Positions 11,301-22,335 of a DNA stretch of 35,321 nucleotides are shown here, one piece after another (the first letter of the stretch is position 1; each line of letters starts with the position of its first letter). Made by a program: the position numbers and the translations under genes. Location of the stretch: positions 1,216,997-1,252,317 of the forward strand of contig NW_003122908.1 in the NCBI RefSeq assembly GCF_000003605.2. The letters are read 5' to 3'. The notes beneath the pieces are model-generated. The model was not told the origin of the DNA, made no database searches, and was given only the letters and a program-made list of their open reading frames with translations. The DNA comes from Saccoglossus kowalevskii. Taxonomy: Eukaryota; Hemichordata; Enteropneusta; Harrimaniidae.

Positions 11301-12907
11301 TTGTGTGAAGTACATCATTGTTGTGCTGTGTGTCAGCTGTAAGAAGGAAAGCTTTAAAGTGATGTCTTTATTCAAATTCATAGCGTCAGCGAATAATGGG
11401 CACCTTGCTTTGTGCACGACTGTTTAATTCTGGTTTTGCTTTCATGCAGGACTTACACATGGGTCGATGAAAAGGGCAAGAAAAGTAAATGTACGGCCGC
11501 ACAGTACGTGGATTATGTTATGACATCACTGCAGAAATACATCAGTGATGAAAATGTCTTCCCAACAAAATACGGTGAGTTTGTTGAACAATAATTGATG
11601 TCCTCGGCCAAAAACTGATCATGTCTGTTATTATTTGCTTCAGAAAATGAATGTTCTTTTCTGCATACATACTCCTTATTTCATTCCTTGCCTTTATCGA
11701 CTTTGATGAAATGAGCCATCAGATTCTGCAGTGGTACATTAATCACAATAGTGTATCATAGACTATAGAAAACAGTTGTCTATAAGCACATGTACATTTA
11801 CGATAGAACACTGAAATCATGTTTTCCTTAACATCACTTGTTTCCACAGACCTTTGCAAGTTGATGTGTACAGGAAGTGATCTCTATTATCTGTTTTGTA
11901 TGCATTTCATATTGTCCTTTATTTAACATTGAAATCCTAGATCCCCCCTCCCTGTCCATCAGGGGAGAACCAGTTTTGAGTGGTGTGTTGTGTCAGTCAA
12001 AATGGACGTAGTTGGAGGATCCAGTAAATTGCATTATACATGTACAACTGCAAGTATGTGTCAGTGTGCTCTTCTCTGTCAAGAGTTGTTAACCTCTTTA
12101 AGCCCATCTTGAAAGCTTGTAACATGATATCGGATCTTACGAATCAAAACCTCAATTTTAAATAATAAGTTAGATAGAGTTTAGGACAATGTCCCTCCTC
12201 TCCCAGCGGTGCAGCCAGATGATGGTCCCTGCATCAACTGCAGCCTTCTTATGTACATTGGATTTTAATCAGATGTATTTAGTGTGCCCAAACTGATCTA
12301 TTTTATAATCTAAGCCGTTTTCTTTTCTTGACTCATGTGTCATGTACCTAGCCTACAAAATTAGGGAAGACTAAAGAATCTGGTGTGAGGACGCCCTCTT
12401 TAGGTGAACTCAATAGATTGCACCAAGGAGACTGTACACCCTATAGCATGAATTTGAATTTAATGAATCAAAAATAGATTAACATTGGATTCTCTGGATA
12501 GAAAGCTCTCAAAAACGAAATCAGCAAATATAAAGATTGCATACGCCATAACACTATCGTAAGTATTATTGCTAAGCAGTTTAAGTATTTTTAAATGTTT
12601 TTCTGCTTTTTTTTCAGATGTTGTCTTCCCTGCAGACTTTGAAAGCATCATACAGAGGATATTCCGTATGCTGTTCCATGTCATGGCACACATATACCAT
12701 GCTCATTTTGAACACATGGTTCTTCTAGACAATGAAGCTGATCTCCACTGTTTGTTTACGCATTTTATTTACTTTTCACGAGAATTCAATTTACTGGACA
12801 GCAAAGAGACTGTGATACTCGATGACCTCATAGAGCTTTTAGGACTCAACTCTCAGAGCAAATCGAAAGAGGAATCTGTTACTGCAAATGCAACGACAGC
12901 GAGGTAA
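8166..12907 (+). CDS. MOB2: MOB kinase activator 2 (MOB2), four firm coding exons
   Basis: MOB proteins are non-catalytic co-activators of NDR/LATS-family (AGC) kinases; MOB2 binds NDR1/2 in cell morphogenesis and cell-cycle control. Exons 8166-8317, 10082-10178, 11450-11574 and 12618-12907 join in frame to give 220 residues plus a stop. They have the MOB order: KKLYLEPKY near the start, EWLATFAIAFFNNINLQY, EFCTQTLC, a YTWVDEKGKK segment, a VFPTKY segment, then LFHVMAHIYHAHF and SREFNLLDSKE. The zinc ligands are C69, C74, H149 and H154 of this fragment (CxxxxC and HxxxxH). The YLEP start and REFNLLD..ET..DDL tail favour MOB2 over MOB1 or MOB3. The family is about 240 residues long, so only the short N-terminus is unassigned. 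Every junction uses GT-AG. Confidence 0.93.
8314..9252 (+). repeat. 40-bp intronic minisatellite carrying repeated splice donors
   Basis: GTTAGACAAT occurs 23 times between 8338 and 9230, almost always exactly 40 bp apart. Each unit contains ATTTG/GTAAGTTACTA, the same sequence as the exon end and donor at 8313-8328. Counting the genuine donor there are 24 donor-like sites. Twenty read GTAAGT, three of them preceded by A instead of G. Four read GCAAGT. Two identical 120-bp blocks of three units (8861-8980 and 8981-9100) show later block duplication. Confidence 0.95.
9253..10081 (+). other. MOB2: Rest of the MOB2 intron
   Basis: This is non-coding AT-rich sequence after the minisatellite. It ends in the acceptor TTTCATTTCCGTTACAG (10081). 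I see nothing else in it. Confidence 0.7.
10082..10178 (+). CDS. MOB2: MOB2 exon with the zinc-binding CxxxxC
   Basis: It encodes AIAFFNNINLQYGCISEFC and on, through CSTMSAPNS. It holds both cysteine zinc ligands. It begins in phase 1 and ends in phase 2 before GTAAGT (10179). Confidence 0.92.
10179..11449 (+). other. MOB2: MOB2 intron
   Basis: Non-coding and AT-rich, with no repeat array. It ends with TTTTGCTTTCATGCAG (11449). Short ORFs on both strands look like chance openings. Confidence 0.7.
11450..11574 (+). CDS. MOB2: MOB2 exon, central region
   Basis: It encodes TYTWVDEKGKKSKCTAAQYV and on, to VFPTKY. It begins in phase 2 and ends in phase 1 at the donor GTGAGT (11575). Confidence 0.92.
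11575..12617 (+). other. MOB2: MOB2 intron
   Basis: Non-coding. It ends with a long pyrimidine tract, CTGCTTTTTTTTCAG (12617). No other feature seen. Confidence 0.7.
12618..12907 (+). CDS. MOB2: MOB2 terminal coding exon
   Basis: It encodes VVFPADFESIIQRIF and on, including AHIYHAHF (the two histidine zinc ligands) and SREFNLLDSKETVILDDL. The last 25 or so residues are Ser/Lys/Ala/Thr-rich and not conserved, as in other MOB2 tails. Stop TAA at 12905-12907. The tail GAG/GTAAAG resembles a donor, so an alternative C-terminus cannot be excluded. Confidence 0.93.
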
Positions 12908-15880
12908 AGGTTACCAGCAGGACATTATCAAGAATGACTATGCTTCTGCATCTATAATAATGGTTGTGCTGTGCCGCATGTATGACCTCTAGATATGGAC
13001 GAATACAAACAATGCAATTGTAACAACACCTACCGCATAAATTTCAATGTAATGAATCTCAGTCTACAAATACAAAACTCATTTCAACGGTTAAAGAACC
13101 TTGCGCATCTTGAATGCAACTTTAAAACTCTTGTTGTTCTTCTGTGCAGAATTCCTAACTCCGTCTGCAAGGGCTGTGAACTTTGTCCATATGTGAACAT
13201 TTTGTTTGAACTTGAAAACTGCCATGAAAATGTGATTTTGACAAAATGATGCCTGGTGTAAGTGTTCTGGAATTGGACATCTTGATTCCTGTGATGCTAA
13301 TGGCTGCCTATGTGAATTGTATATTTCATTGACCTGTGATCTTTGATTTAGTACACTCATAATTGTTTAGGTAGATTTCTCTTGTCTGCAACCTAATTAA
13401 TTTTCATTTGGTCACATGGTGAGAAATGTTTGTTGAAATTATTACCCGTTTTAAAAATGTTCAACATAATCGTACAAGTACAGGTGGTAGTTTTGTGTCT
13501 ATAAAAATGAAATAGTCAGATATGATATAAGTAGATTTATGTATGATTGGGGAAAATTTAGAGATTTTTGAGGAATCCGTTGATAGTTGATGATGAAAAT
13601 AAGGAAAAGTTCTAGTTTCGCATCAGTTTTAAACGATACATCATTTTTTGTTGCTCTAAACAATGCAAGTCTTGTTGTAGATTTCAAATTCAATCATGTT
13701 GTTAATTGTTAATCAAGTCTTGCGAAAAGAGCGCCCTCAACCGTGTGCATTCTTGGGTGTTATCCTGTTTACAATTGGACAGTTACATGTACTAATTGTG
13801 AGATGCATGATCCTTTTGAAAGACTGATTGAATCAGTCATGTTTTAAACCTAAAATTTTACCCTTTTTTTTAATCACTTGGCAATTTGATTTTAAAACAT
13901 ATTCAAACTTAGTTTTTTTTTGTTTGTTTTTTGAATTTGTAGTGTATTACGAATCAGCAGTGTAATTGTTACGGTAAAATCATGATTAGAAGTATTGTAC
14001 TACTGACAAACTGCCCCTAATTTTAATCACTAATTTGTTATAAAAAAAGTTATATACATGACAGCCTACTCTTGAAATAGTTACAGTAATGAGGGTTTGT
14101 AAACATGTATCCGCCAATTCTCTGTTTATCTTCAATCAAATTTCAATCACTTTGATACAGGTACTTAAGGTCGGCATGCCATGCGATTATTTTTACCGTA
14201 ATTAAGATAAAATTCTTTTTGTTTTTTCTTCAGTTTTGTATCCGCATTTCTCACAGATTTGGTTTATAAGTGTATTAAGTTTTTTCTTGTTTTTTTTTTT
14301 TTGTTTGCTTCATAAATTTTTGTGCTGTGTTTTCAAATATTCTATTTTTCCAAGTTTACCAATGAAGTTGCCTTGCTTTATTTTCTTCCAAAAGCTTCAC
14401 AATTGTTATATACTTTGTTTTGTAGCTACAACATTTGTTTTGAATCTGCATGCTGGCTTGATATCGGAGGCTTTAATTTTGAGAGACAAATTTTCTAGAA
14501 TTTTTTGAGTTCAAATTGTTTTAGAAGTAGCATTTCACTGGTATCCTCAAAAATAATTTTTGCAAAATTGTTGTCCTTATTTTGAATGCCTTAATTTGCA
14601 ACTATTTCTAGCTTGTGCAAGTATTGATACTCCATCTTGTCTCTGCGCACGGCACTATGCACTGCTCATAATGGACAGCGCCCTCTGCCTATTTGGATTG
14701 TTTACATAATCGTTTTATAACTTCATGCCAAGACAGTTTAATTTGTTGTTGTTTTATTTCCCCGCGAAATTGCTGCCAAATGAACCACACTCCATTGGTG
14801 CTGAAGAGTCCTGTACTTAAAGATGGGATAGATAAATAGGTTTATTTGTAATTAGACAATATGATGCATTTTTTAAGGTAGTGATGATATAGATTCAATT
14901 ATCTCCATGGCAACACATTAAGACACAGTGTAGTTTTAAACTTACAGATTTGAAACGCATTTGAAATTCTTGTGTATTTTCGGATAAAACATTAAAAGTT
15001 TTTAGATAGACTAACATGCTTCAAGAAGCATGGATAACGACCTTTGACCTAATTAGGGAAATAAAGATGCAAAGTTACTTAAATGATATTTAATCTCCAG
15101 TTTTAAAAAAAAAAGTGTGTTAAGATTTTGTGTATAAAGTTTACGAGGTGTTTATAGCAGTTTGTTTATTTATTGGGATTTAGTTTTAGCGGTTTACAGA
15201 TGTTTTATCATTCACCGAAACGAATGCAATTTAGGTGTGTATATTTCATTACAAAAGTACATATTGTGCACTACGAATAGTTCATGCTACTGCGGTGAGT
15301 ATTCTGTGTCACATTCTCTTGTTACCAAAGTAACAGATCAGTTTACGTTTTCGAAAATGTGATCTAAACTGATATATATGAATGATAATGATGATGATTT
15401 GGTGTTTGGGAGTTCTAATTCGCAGGCGAGTGTAGCTAGTGATTCAGTTTGTATCGTAGTGCAAGTTTTTTCAGTGTGGATGATTAGTGATTGCCTCGTA
15501 CATTACACACGGATAAAGTGTTGGAAAATAGATTCACCCACGCGAGACAGAAATTTGATAAAACTTTCCTCCAAAAGTATGCATATAACAGTTAATACCT
15601 GTGTTTTAAAGCTACATCGAAAGAATACAGCAACAACCGTATTGGCTTCTACTTTGGATTGAATTTGATGTTAATTTTTAACTCGCTCTCTGAAAAGAGG
15701 TGATGTGGTGTGCTTTGATTATATGTCGGGTGCAATACCTTTATTTAGAAAGTTCAGTTTGGTGCATGGCTTCTTAGATATGTTTGTTGGTCTTTTTAAG
15801 TTCGGTACTTACACTTTGATCTTGTCTCTCAACTGTGTGAGTGAATCTGTTTTCCTAAATAAATGCAACACTTGACATTG
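12908..15880 (+). other. MOB2: Probable long 3'UTR of MOB2
   Basis: No coding exon was recognised. The sequence is AT-rich with T runs (13865-13871, 14288-14301). The first well-placed AATAAA with GT-rich sequence after it is at 15858. The 3'UTR may therefore be nearly 3 kb, but RNA evidence is needed for its extent. Confidence 0.35.
15858..15863 (+). promoter_or_regulatory. Candidate polyadenylation signal for MOB2
   Basis: AATAAA lies in CCTAAATAAATGCAAC. It is followed within 40 bases by GT-rich TTGGTACATGTACGTTGG and T-rich sequence, the usual arrangement of a cleavage site. Another AATAAA lies near 16090. Confidence 0.35.
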
Positions 15881-16127
15881 GTACATGTACGTTGGATTTT
15901 TTGCACACAATGATATAACTAGAAAATCTTGCTACACTGCATGTTTAGCTTTAATGGGGTTTCCGATATATTTACTGGGGAGTGGGAGAGAAAGTTAACA
16001 GCACTAGAAGGTATTGGTTTGTTTACCTTTGACCTTTGATGGCAAATAAGGTAAAATTAGGTACAGGTGTAACTATTACAATGTGAAAAATAAAAGAAAC
16101 AACTACATCTCACTTTTGTTTTGAGTT

Positions 16128-16389
16128 GTTTTTGACTCCCATGTGTGAAGCACACAATGGGAGCCTTAGCAGTCAGTGTGTCTGTCTGTATGTGTGTGTG
16201 TACTTGCATTATTGATGTTGTAAGGGCAAAATACAGATATATACCAACTTCTGAGGATGTTTTTCATAGTCCTTGGCAAACGTAATTTACATTAATAGTT
16301 AATTTAAGCTTCTTGTTTCTTGGAAGGCTAATTAATTTTAGATATATCTCAAATACTCTCAGTGTATAAGATTTTTTTCTAAGCTTTTT
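16128..16389. repeat. Dispersed repeat head with a hairpin (GACTCCC / GGGAGCC)
   Basis: GACTCCCATGTGTG and CACACAATGGGAGCC form an imperfect inverted repeat around a short AAG loop. A TGTGTCTGTCTGTATGTGTG tract follows. The block TCAATACTCTCAG...TTCTAAGCTT near 16355-16386 recurs near 17387-17424, so this head and the next element may belong to one composite or nested insertion. Confidence 0.5.
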
Positions 16390-17944
16390 AGCTCCGCTGT
16401 CGACAAAGTCAACACAGCGGAGCTGTTCATATTACTGATTGTCCATCGTGGTGTAGGCGGCGGCGGCAGCGTCAACTTTACAATTTCAACTTCTTAGAAA
16501 CCGCAGGTCAGAATGTGTTCAAATCTGATATACAAGTACCTTGGATGGTTCTTTTTCAGATTTGTTCTTTTCATGTCAAAATCTCAAATTTTCTATTTTT
16601 GGTGAATATTTTTGTCATTTTTGGTAAAAAGTGATATTTTCGACTTCTTGTAAAAAAACGTAAGTCTGATTACTTTGATATAACATATATAGGTACTATA
16701 TGTGGACCTCTCTCAGATTTGTTCATTTCGTGATGGTATCTTTAATTCTCTGAGTTTGGTGAATATTTTTGTAATTTTTGGTGAAAAGCGATATTTTCAA
16801 CTTCTTGTTGAAAAGCTCAAGTCCGATTGCTTTGATATCACATGTATAGGTACTACATGTGGACCTCAGATTTGTTCATTTCGTGATGATTTCTTTAATT
16901 CTCTAATTTTGATGACTATTTTTGTCATTTTCGGTAAAAAAGTGAACCTCTCACACATTTGTTCATTTTTGACTCCTGTGTGCTGTGATTTGATCAGTTT
17001 TGGGTAAAAATCTGTGCAATATTAATTACCTATTTTGCATGATGATTAATCAATTTTTGGCTTTTCCACTGATATCTCAATTACAAATCATCACATTTCA
17101 ATAAAATTTGGTACAGAGATGTCATCGGACACTGCACAGACCTGATAGTTTTTAGGGTAATATCAGTACATATTAATTACCTAATTTGCATAATTAATTA
17201 TTTTTCAGCTTTTGATATTTCAAGTAGTAATCATCACATTTTAATAAAACTTGGTACATAGATGCCATAGGACACTGCACAAACCTAATAGTTTTTAGGG
17301 TAATATCAGTACATATTAATTACCTAATTTGCATAATTAATTATTTTTCAGCTTTTGTTATTTTTTTGAATTAATTTTTAATGTGTCTTCAATACTCTCA
17401 GCACACAGGAGTTCTTTCTAAGCTTTCTTTGATCTAATGATATCTTTAATTCTCTATTTTTGGTGAATATTTTTGTCATTTTTGGTAAAAAGTGATATTT
17501 TTGACTTCTTGTTAAAAACCGCAAGTCCAATTGCTTTGATATTACATATAAAGGTACTACATGTGGACCACTCTCAGATTTGTTCATTTCATGATGATAT
17601 CTTCAATTCTTTAATTTTGATGTATATTTTTGTCATTTTTGGTAAAAAGTGATATTTTTGACTTCTTGTTGAAAACCGCAAGTCCGATTGCTTTTATATT
17701 ACATATATAGGTACTACATGTGGACCTCTTTCAGATTTGTTAATTTCGTGGTGATATGTTCAATTATCTAATTTTGATGATCATTTTTGGTGAAAAGTGA
17801 TATTTTTGAATTCTTGTTTAAACAGTCCCATTGCTTTGATACTATACATATTGTTCATTTTCTAATGAAATCTTCTGTTCTTTAATTGAAATGTGCATTG
17901 CTAACAGCGGAGCTATCTCAGCCGACTGGCTGCTTGTTTTGATT
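16390..17944. mobile_element. Dispersed 1.55-kb element bounded by AGCTCCGCTGT boxes, type unknown
   Basis: The 5' end is a hairpin: AGCTCCGCTGT (16390-16400) with its complement ACAGCGGAGCT at 16414-16424. A GGCGGCGGCGGCAGCGTCAAC tract follows. The box ACAGCGGAGCT recurs at 17904-17914, just before a tail (AGCCGACTGGCTGCTTGTTT) that also appears at position 1. Inside are about 158-bp units (TAGGTACTACATGTGGACC at about 16840, 17550 and 17710) and a second tandem family at 17021-17360. There is no coding region. I cannot assign a superfamily. Confidence 0.6.
17021..17360. repeat. Tandem repeat of about 142-151 bp inside the element
   Basis: ATTAATTACC followed by a TTTGCAT..TTAAT stretch recurs at about 17021, 17172 and 17314. 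The units share GGTACA-AGATG and GACACTGCACA-ACCT-ATAG blocks. The array is sandwiched between the 158-bp units and may be a nested element. Confidence 0.65.
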
Positions 17945-19649
17945 GATTTTGTTATTTTAGCATGAAATTGATAGACATTGCTAATTGCTGGAAACATGCA
18001 CTACTGAAAAGCTAAATTGCTTCAAATTCACTCTCATTTGCATTGATGATTGTATCACCAGTGAATCGTATGTATGGTAACTGTTACATGGAACATTAAA
18101 GCAAGCCCTGGAATACAAATTAATCATCAATGGTATGGTATGAGTGAATACGATTTCACTTTCTTATTGTGTATTGTATCATTAGAGGATTATTTCAACT
18201 TTTTTGTGTTTGGCCGAATATTATTTCCCATACGTGTCGGACTGTAGTACATTAAATTAAATAATGCCATTGATTAGGAAGATGATCACACAACCATATA
18301 ATTATATAGTCTTGTACTTGAAAGAAGAAGCAGAATACAAAATGCAATATTTCTCTAATATCAGTGGAAATATTTCACTAATATGCTATCATCCACTCTA
18401 AAATGGTCACAGGATGTTGATGATTCATGCAAATCACAAAAAAATTTGTCAATACCAGACCAAGACCCAGTAATAAGTTGCAGAAATGCTTGATTTTAAT
18501 ACATTACAAAAATAAAATGTTTAGATTTCCAAACAACTGAACTTGAACTTAAATGAATTAGCATAGATAAACACATATACCGGTAATAGTTTTTTATGAG
18601 GAAAGGAAGTCCAAACATAAAGACTTGGTTGTTGATGGGTTGAAATGAACAAAATAAAACAAGCAGTCTTTTGGCTGATCTTTATCTGCTGCTTGTCATG
18701 TTAACGTTACTTACACGAATTGAACAAATTTGACAGGTCCGCAAAAAAGTGCCTCAGCTACATATCAATTACTAAATCAACAGAGCTGTTAGTTTTTATA
18801 AAGAATTCAAAATTTAAATTGTTATCAAAAATTACAAAAACTATTCACTATTAAAGAGAAAATTGGAGATGTCACGAAAAATGAAATTTGGGCAAATCGT
18901 TTATATTTTTGTGATGACAGTATAGATGGTACTCTGACGAGGAAAATATTTGTGTTTTTTTTTTTCAAATAAAGTTATACATTACATCAAATGCATGTGA
19001 TTTGCAGTACTACAATTGCAGGAAATGTGAAAAAATGCTGCAAATGCGAAGATTGACATACACTGTCGTACCTTAATGTAACTAGTATCGGCACAGTAAT
19101 GTACATTAGCGTAATAGAAATGTAATACAGTTAATTTCTACACCACTCATAAATTGTATATAAATGAAGACAAGTAATTCAATATTACAAAATATAGAAC
19201 GTAATGAATACATGTAAAGACGTTCTAAATACAACACCTTTCAAACATACAATGTATCACAGAAGTTTCAAAATATACAGGTAACGTCTCAGCCATGGCA
19301 AGAGTAAAATACTTATAAGCCAGTTTAAGAGAATACCAAAATAACGCAATTGATTAAACATAAGATGCACATGCATATATGGCAATGCATTAAATACAGT
19401 GTCGAGAGACCCAACATTTAAACAAAAACATAGTCAAACAGGAAAACCAAACTGAGGGAGCGGTATAACATATTCGAGACATATTCTACAACATGTACAG
19501 GTACATGCACACATCTGATAGTATTTCATATGCCACAATTGGAGTTTCATTCTACGATCAATATACCATTCTATTTTGTACATATTACATGTCCAGTTCA
19601 TTGAAAGCTATAACGTCATAGGATCTTCTATCACCACGTCGCACAGGAC
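17945..19649. other. AT-rich intergenic sequence, nothing recognised
   Basis: I see no convincing ORF, exon chain, tandem array or inverted repeat. There are T runs near 18956-18965 and scattered ACATGTA words. Confidence 0.5.
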
Positions 19650-19657
19650 GTACCAAT

Positions 19658-20154
19658 CACAGTCACTTGGGGGCTGAANNNNNNNNNNNNNNNNNNNNNN
19701 NNNNNNNNNNNNNNNNNNNNNNNNNNNNNNNNNNNNNNNNNNNNNNNNNNNNNNNNNNNNNNNNNNNNNNNNNNNNNNNNNNNNNNNNNNNNNNNNNNNN
19801 NNNNNNNNNNNNNNNNNNNNNNNNNNNNNNNNNNNNNNNNNNNNNNNNNNNNNNNNNNNNNNNNNNNNNNNNNNNNNNNNNNNNNNNNNNNNNNNNNNNN
19901 NNNNNNNNNNNNNNNNNNNNNNNNNNNNNNNNNNNNNNNNNNNNNNNNNNNNNNNNNNNNNNNNNNNNNNNNNNNNNNNNNNNNNNNNNNNNNNNNNNNN
20001 NNNNNNNNNNNNNNNNNNNNNNNNNNNNNNNNNNNNNNNNNNNNNNNNNNNNNNNNNNNNNNNNNNNNNNNNTCAGGTGTTACGTTTATAACCATTGTTC
20101 ATTTTTTTTTTTGAAAATTAGTATTTATTGATTTTCAGCCCCCAAGTGACTGTG
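19658..20154. mobile_element. hAT-type MITE containing the assembly gap
   Basis: The left end CACAGTCACTTGGGGGCTG (19658 on) and the right end (CAGCCCCCAAGTGACTGTG, to 20154) are perfect inverted repeats of at least 21 bp. The sequence directly outside is GTACCAAT on both sides (19650-19657 and 20155-20162). That is an 8-bp target duplication, the hallmark of hAT transposons, and the ends start CACAG. Only 21 bases remain before the gap and 82 after it. The true length is unknown because the gap size may be an estimate. Confidence 0.85.
19679..20072. other. Assembly gap, 394 Ns
   Basis: A run of N. The gap lies wholly inside the hAT-type MITE, so the missing bases are probably the interior of that repeat. 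Confidence 0.99.
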
Positions 20155-20200
20155 GTACCAATGTGGGGGACGGTCGATTCGTCCCACAAGTCGATTCGTC

Positions 20201-20250
20201 CATGGAGGTAAAAAGAGTCTCTTTTTACCTCCTCTCTTTTTACCTCCATG
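20201..20250. repeat. Perfect 17-bp inverted repeat with a third arm in the loop
   Basis: CATGGAGGTAAAAAGAG (20201-20217) is exactly complementary to 20234-20250. The 16-bp spacer, TCTCTTTTTACCTCCT, is almost another copy of the right arm. Two alternative hairpins can therefore form. Confidence 0.85.
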
Positions 20251-20459
20251 ATTCGTCCCACAAGTTAAAGGGCGGCAGTCGTCGTGCCGCGTCCTGTTCG
20301 ATATGGGACTCGTAGCGACGTATACAACGCGTGTAAAATACATTGTTTATTTACATGAAATTCGAACACGCGCTGCGCGACGACCACCGCGCTTTAATTC
20401 GTCCCACACGTCGATTCGTCCCAAAGTCGATTCGTCCCACAAGTTGATTCGTCAGATTT

Positions 20460-21135
20460 AAGGTTAGCCCACTACTAACTCGCCAAATAAACACAACAAG
20501 ATCCGAACAACAAACTGTTCACGTACACGTCATGCACTGGCATGCGTAATTGTTCATTACGCCATTTTGTTTTTGCCGACGTTGGGTTATACCACGGCTT
20601 CCAGTAACGGAAAGGAACAACAACTATGAGACTATGCAAAAATAAATAAATCTGGATTAAAACTTTTCCTCTCTCTTCCCTACTATTTTCTATGCGCGGA
20701 ACATCCACGGAAGTTGTATATATTAAGATAAATAAATTGTCATATTAAACAAATCAGGCCAACTTTCTCGGACACATTCGAACGAGAAAATACAGCTGTA
20801 AAATATGAAAGTTACAGAAAACTTACATCGGAATATTTATCACATGAAAAATACACTATTAATATTAACAACAAGTAACAACTAGTTTTATTCAATACCA
20901 TGGTTGACAGCCGACGCTTCGGCAAGATCAGTAAAACACACCTTTGACAATAAAATGTAAGTGAGAAGTAGCAAATGGTGGAATGCTCAAGAAAAATTGA
21001 AATGCAAGCTATAACTGTTACCTATAATTCATAACATTCATACAAATACACGTAACGTACAAGATATTAGTTAATAAATACAAATACACCGTACACGTAA
21101 CGTGGAGTTACTAGTTATTACCCTGGCAAACAAAT
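20460..21135. other. Interior of the 3.3-kb element, no gene recognised
   Basis: A 77-codon minus-strand frame (20475-20708) has no recognisable motif. The rest is AT-rich. I do not call a gene here. Confidence 0.4.
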
Positions 21136-21136
21136 C

Positions 21137-22335
21137 TTATAGACTCCTATAGGATTTTCTATGAATCAATCTATAGGTTCCTGTTCAAATTTTTTATAGG
21201 TTTCTATAGGGCTGCCTATAGGTATTTATAGGCTAATATATAGGTTTCAATAGGTAATTGGAACATAATGCTATAGTTGACCATATAAAATCCTATAGAG
21301 TTACCTATTGGTCAACTTATAGAATCCTATAGAGTAATCTATAAATGGATCTGTATAAATAAGGTACGTTTTTAACCTATATAAATATATTGATCAATGA
21401 ATTAATATATAAGCCTATAGGCCAACCTATAGAAATTTACAAATAAATCTATAGGCCAACTTATAGGAATGTATAGATAACCCATTTAAAGCCTATAGGA
21501 CAACCTGTTAGAATTTATATTAATCTATAGGTCAACCTATAGACCTTTATAGATAACCTATATAAATCTATAGGATAACCTATAGGAATTCATATATAAA
21601 TCTATAGGCTAACCTATAGAAATTCATATATAAATTTATTGGCTAACCTATAGGAATTCATATATAAATCTATAGGCTAACCTATAGGAATTCATATATA
21701 AATTTATTGGCTAACCTATAGGAATCCATATATAAATCTATAGGCTAACCTATAGGAATTCATATATAAATCTATAGGCTAACCTATAGGAATTCACATA
21801 TAAATTTATTGGCTAACCTATAGGAATTCATATATAAATTTATTGGCTAACCTATAGGAATTCATATATAAATCTATAGGCTAACCTATAGGAATTCATA
21901 TATAAATCTATAGGCTAACCTATAGGAATTCATATATAAATTTATTGGCTAACCTATAGGAATTCATATATAAATTTATGCTAACCTATAGGAATTCATA
22001 TATAAATTTATTGCTAACCTATAGGAATTCATATATAAATTTATTGGCTAACCTATAGGAATTCATATATAAATCTATAGGCTAACCTATAGGAATTTAT
22101 ATATAAATCTATAGGCTAGCCTATAGGAATTCATATATAAATCTATAGGCTAACCTATAGGAATTCATATATAAATCTATAGGCTAACCTATAGGAATTT
22201 ATATATAAATCTATAGGCTAACCTATAGGAATTCATATATAAATCTATAGGCTAACCTATGGGAATTCATATATAAATCTATAGGCTAAGCTATAGGAAT
22301 TTATATATAAATCTATATGCCTGCCTATAGAAAAT
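21137..22335. repeat. CTATAGG satellite, 34-bp period, about 1.2 kb
   Basis: From about 21560 to 22320 the unit is a regular 34 bp: CCTATAGGAATTCATATATA, then AATCTATAGGCTAA. Each unit carries two CTATAGG boxes, with start-to-start spacing alternating 22 and 12 bp. CCTATAG and CTATAGG face each other, so one unit can fold on itself. From 21137 to 21560 the same boxes occur with irregular spacing and many substitutions, as expected for the older edge of the array. Confidence 0.95.

Noticed and set aside
12460-12693. Minus-strand 77-codon ORF
   Set aside because: It is antisense to the intron and terminal exon of MOB2 and has no motif of its own.
19631-20131. Two ORFs spanning the run of Ns
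   Set aside because: They consist almost wholly of unknown bases; the flanks are the inverted ends of a MITE.
21560-22320. Possible CRISPR array or 12/23-type recombination signals in the CTATAGG repeats
   Set aside because: There are no unique spacers, the whole 34-bp unit repeats, and this is an animal genome. The 12/22 spacing is numerically close to 12/23, but there is no CACAGTG heptamer or A-rich nonamer.
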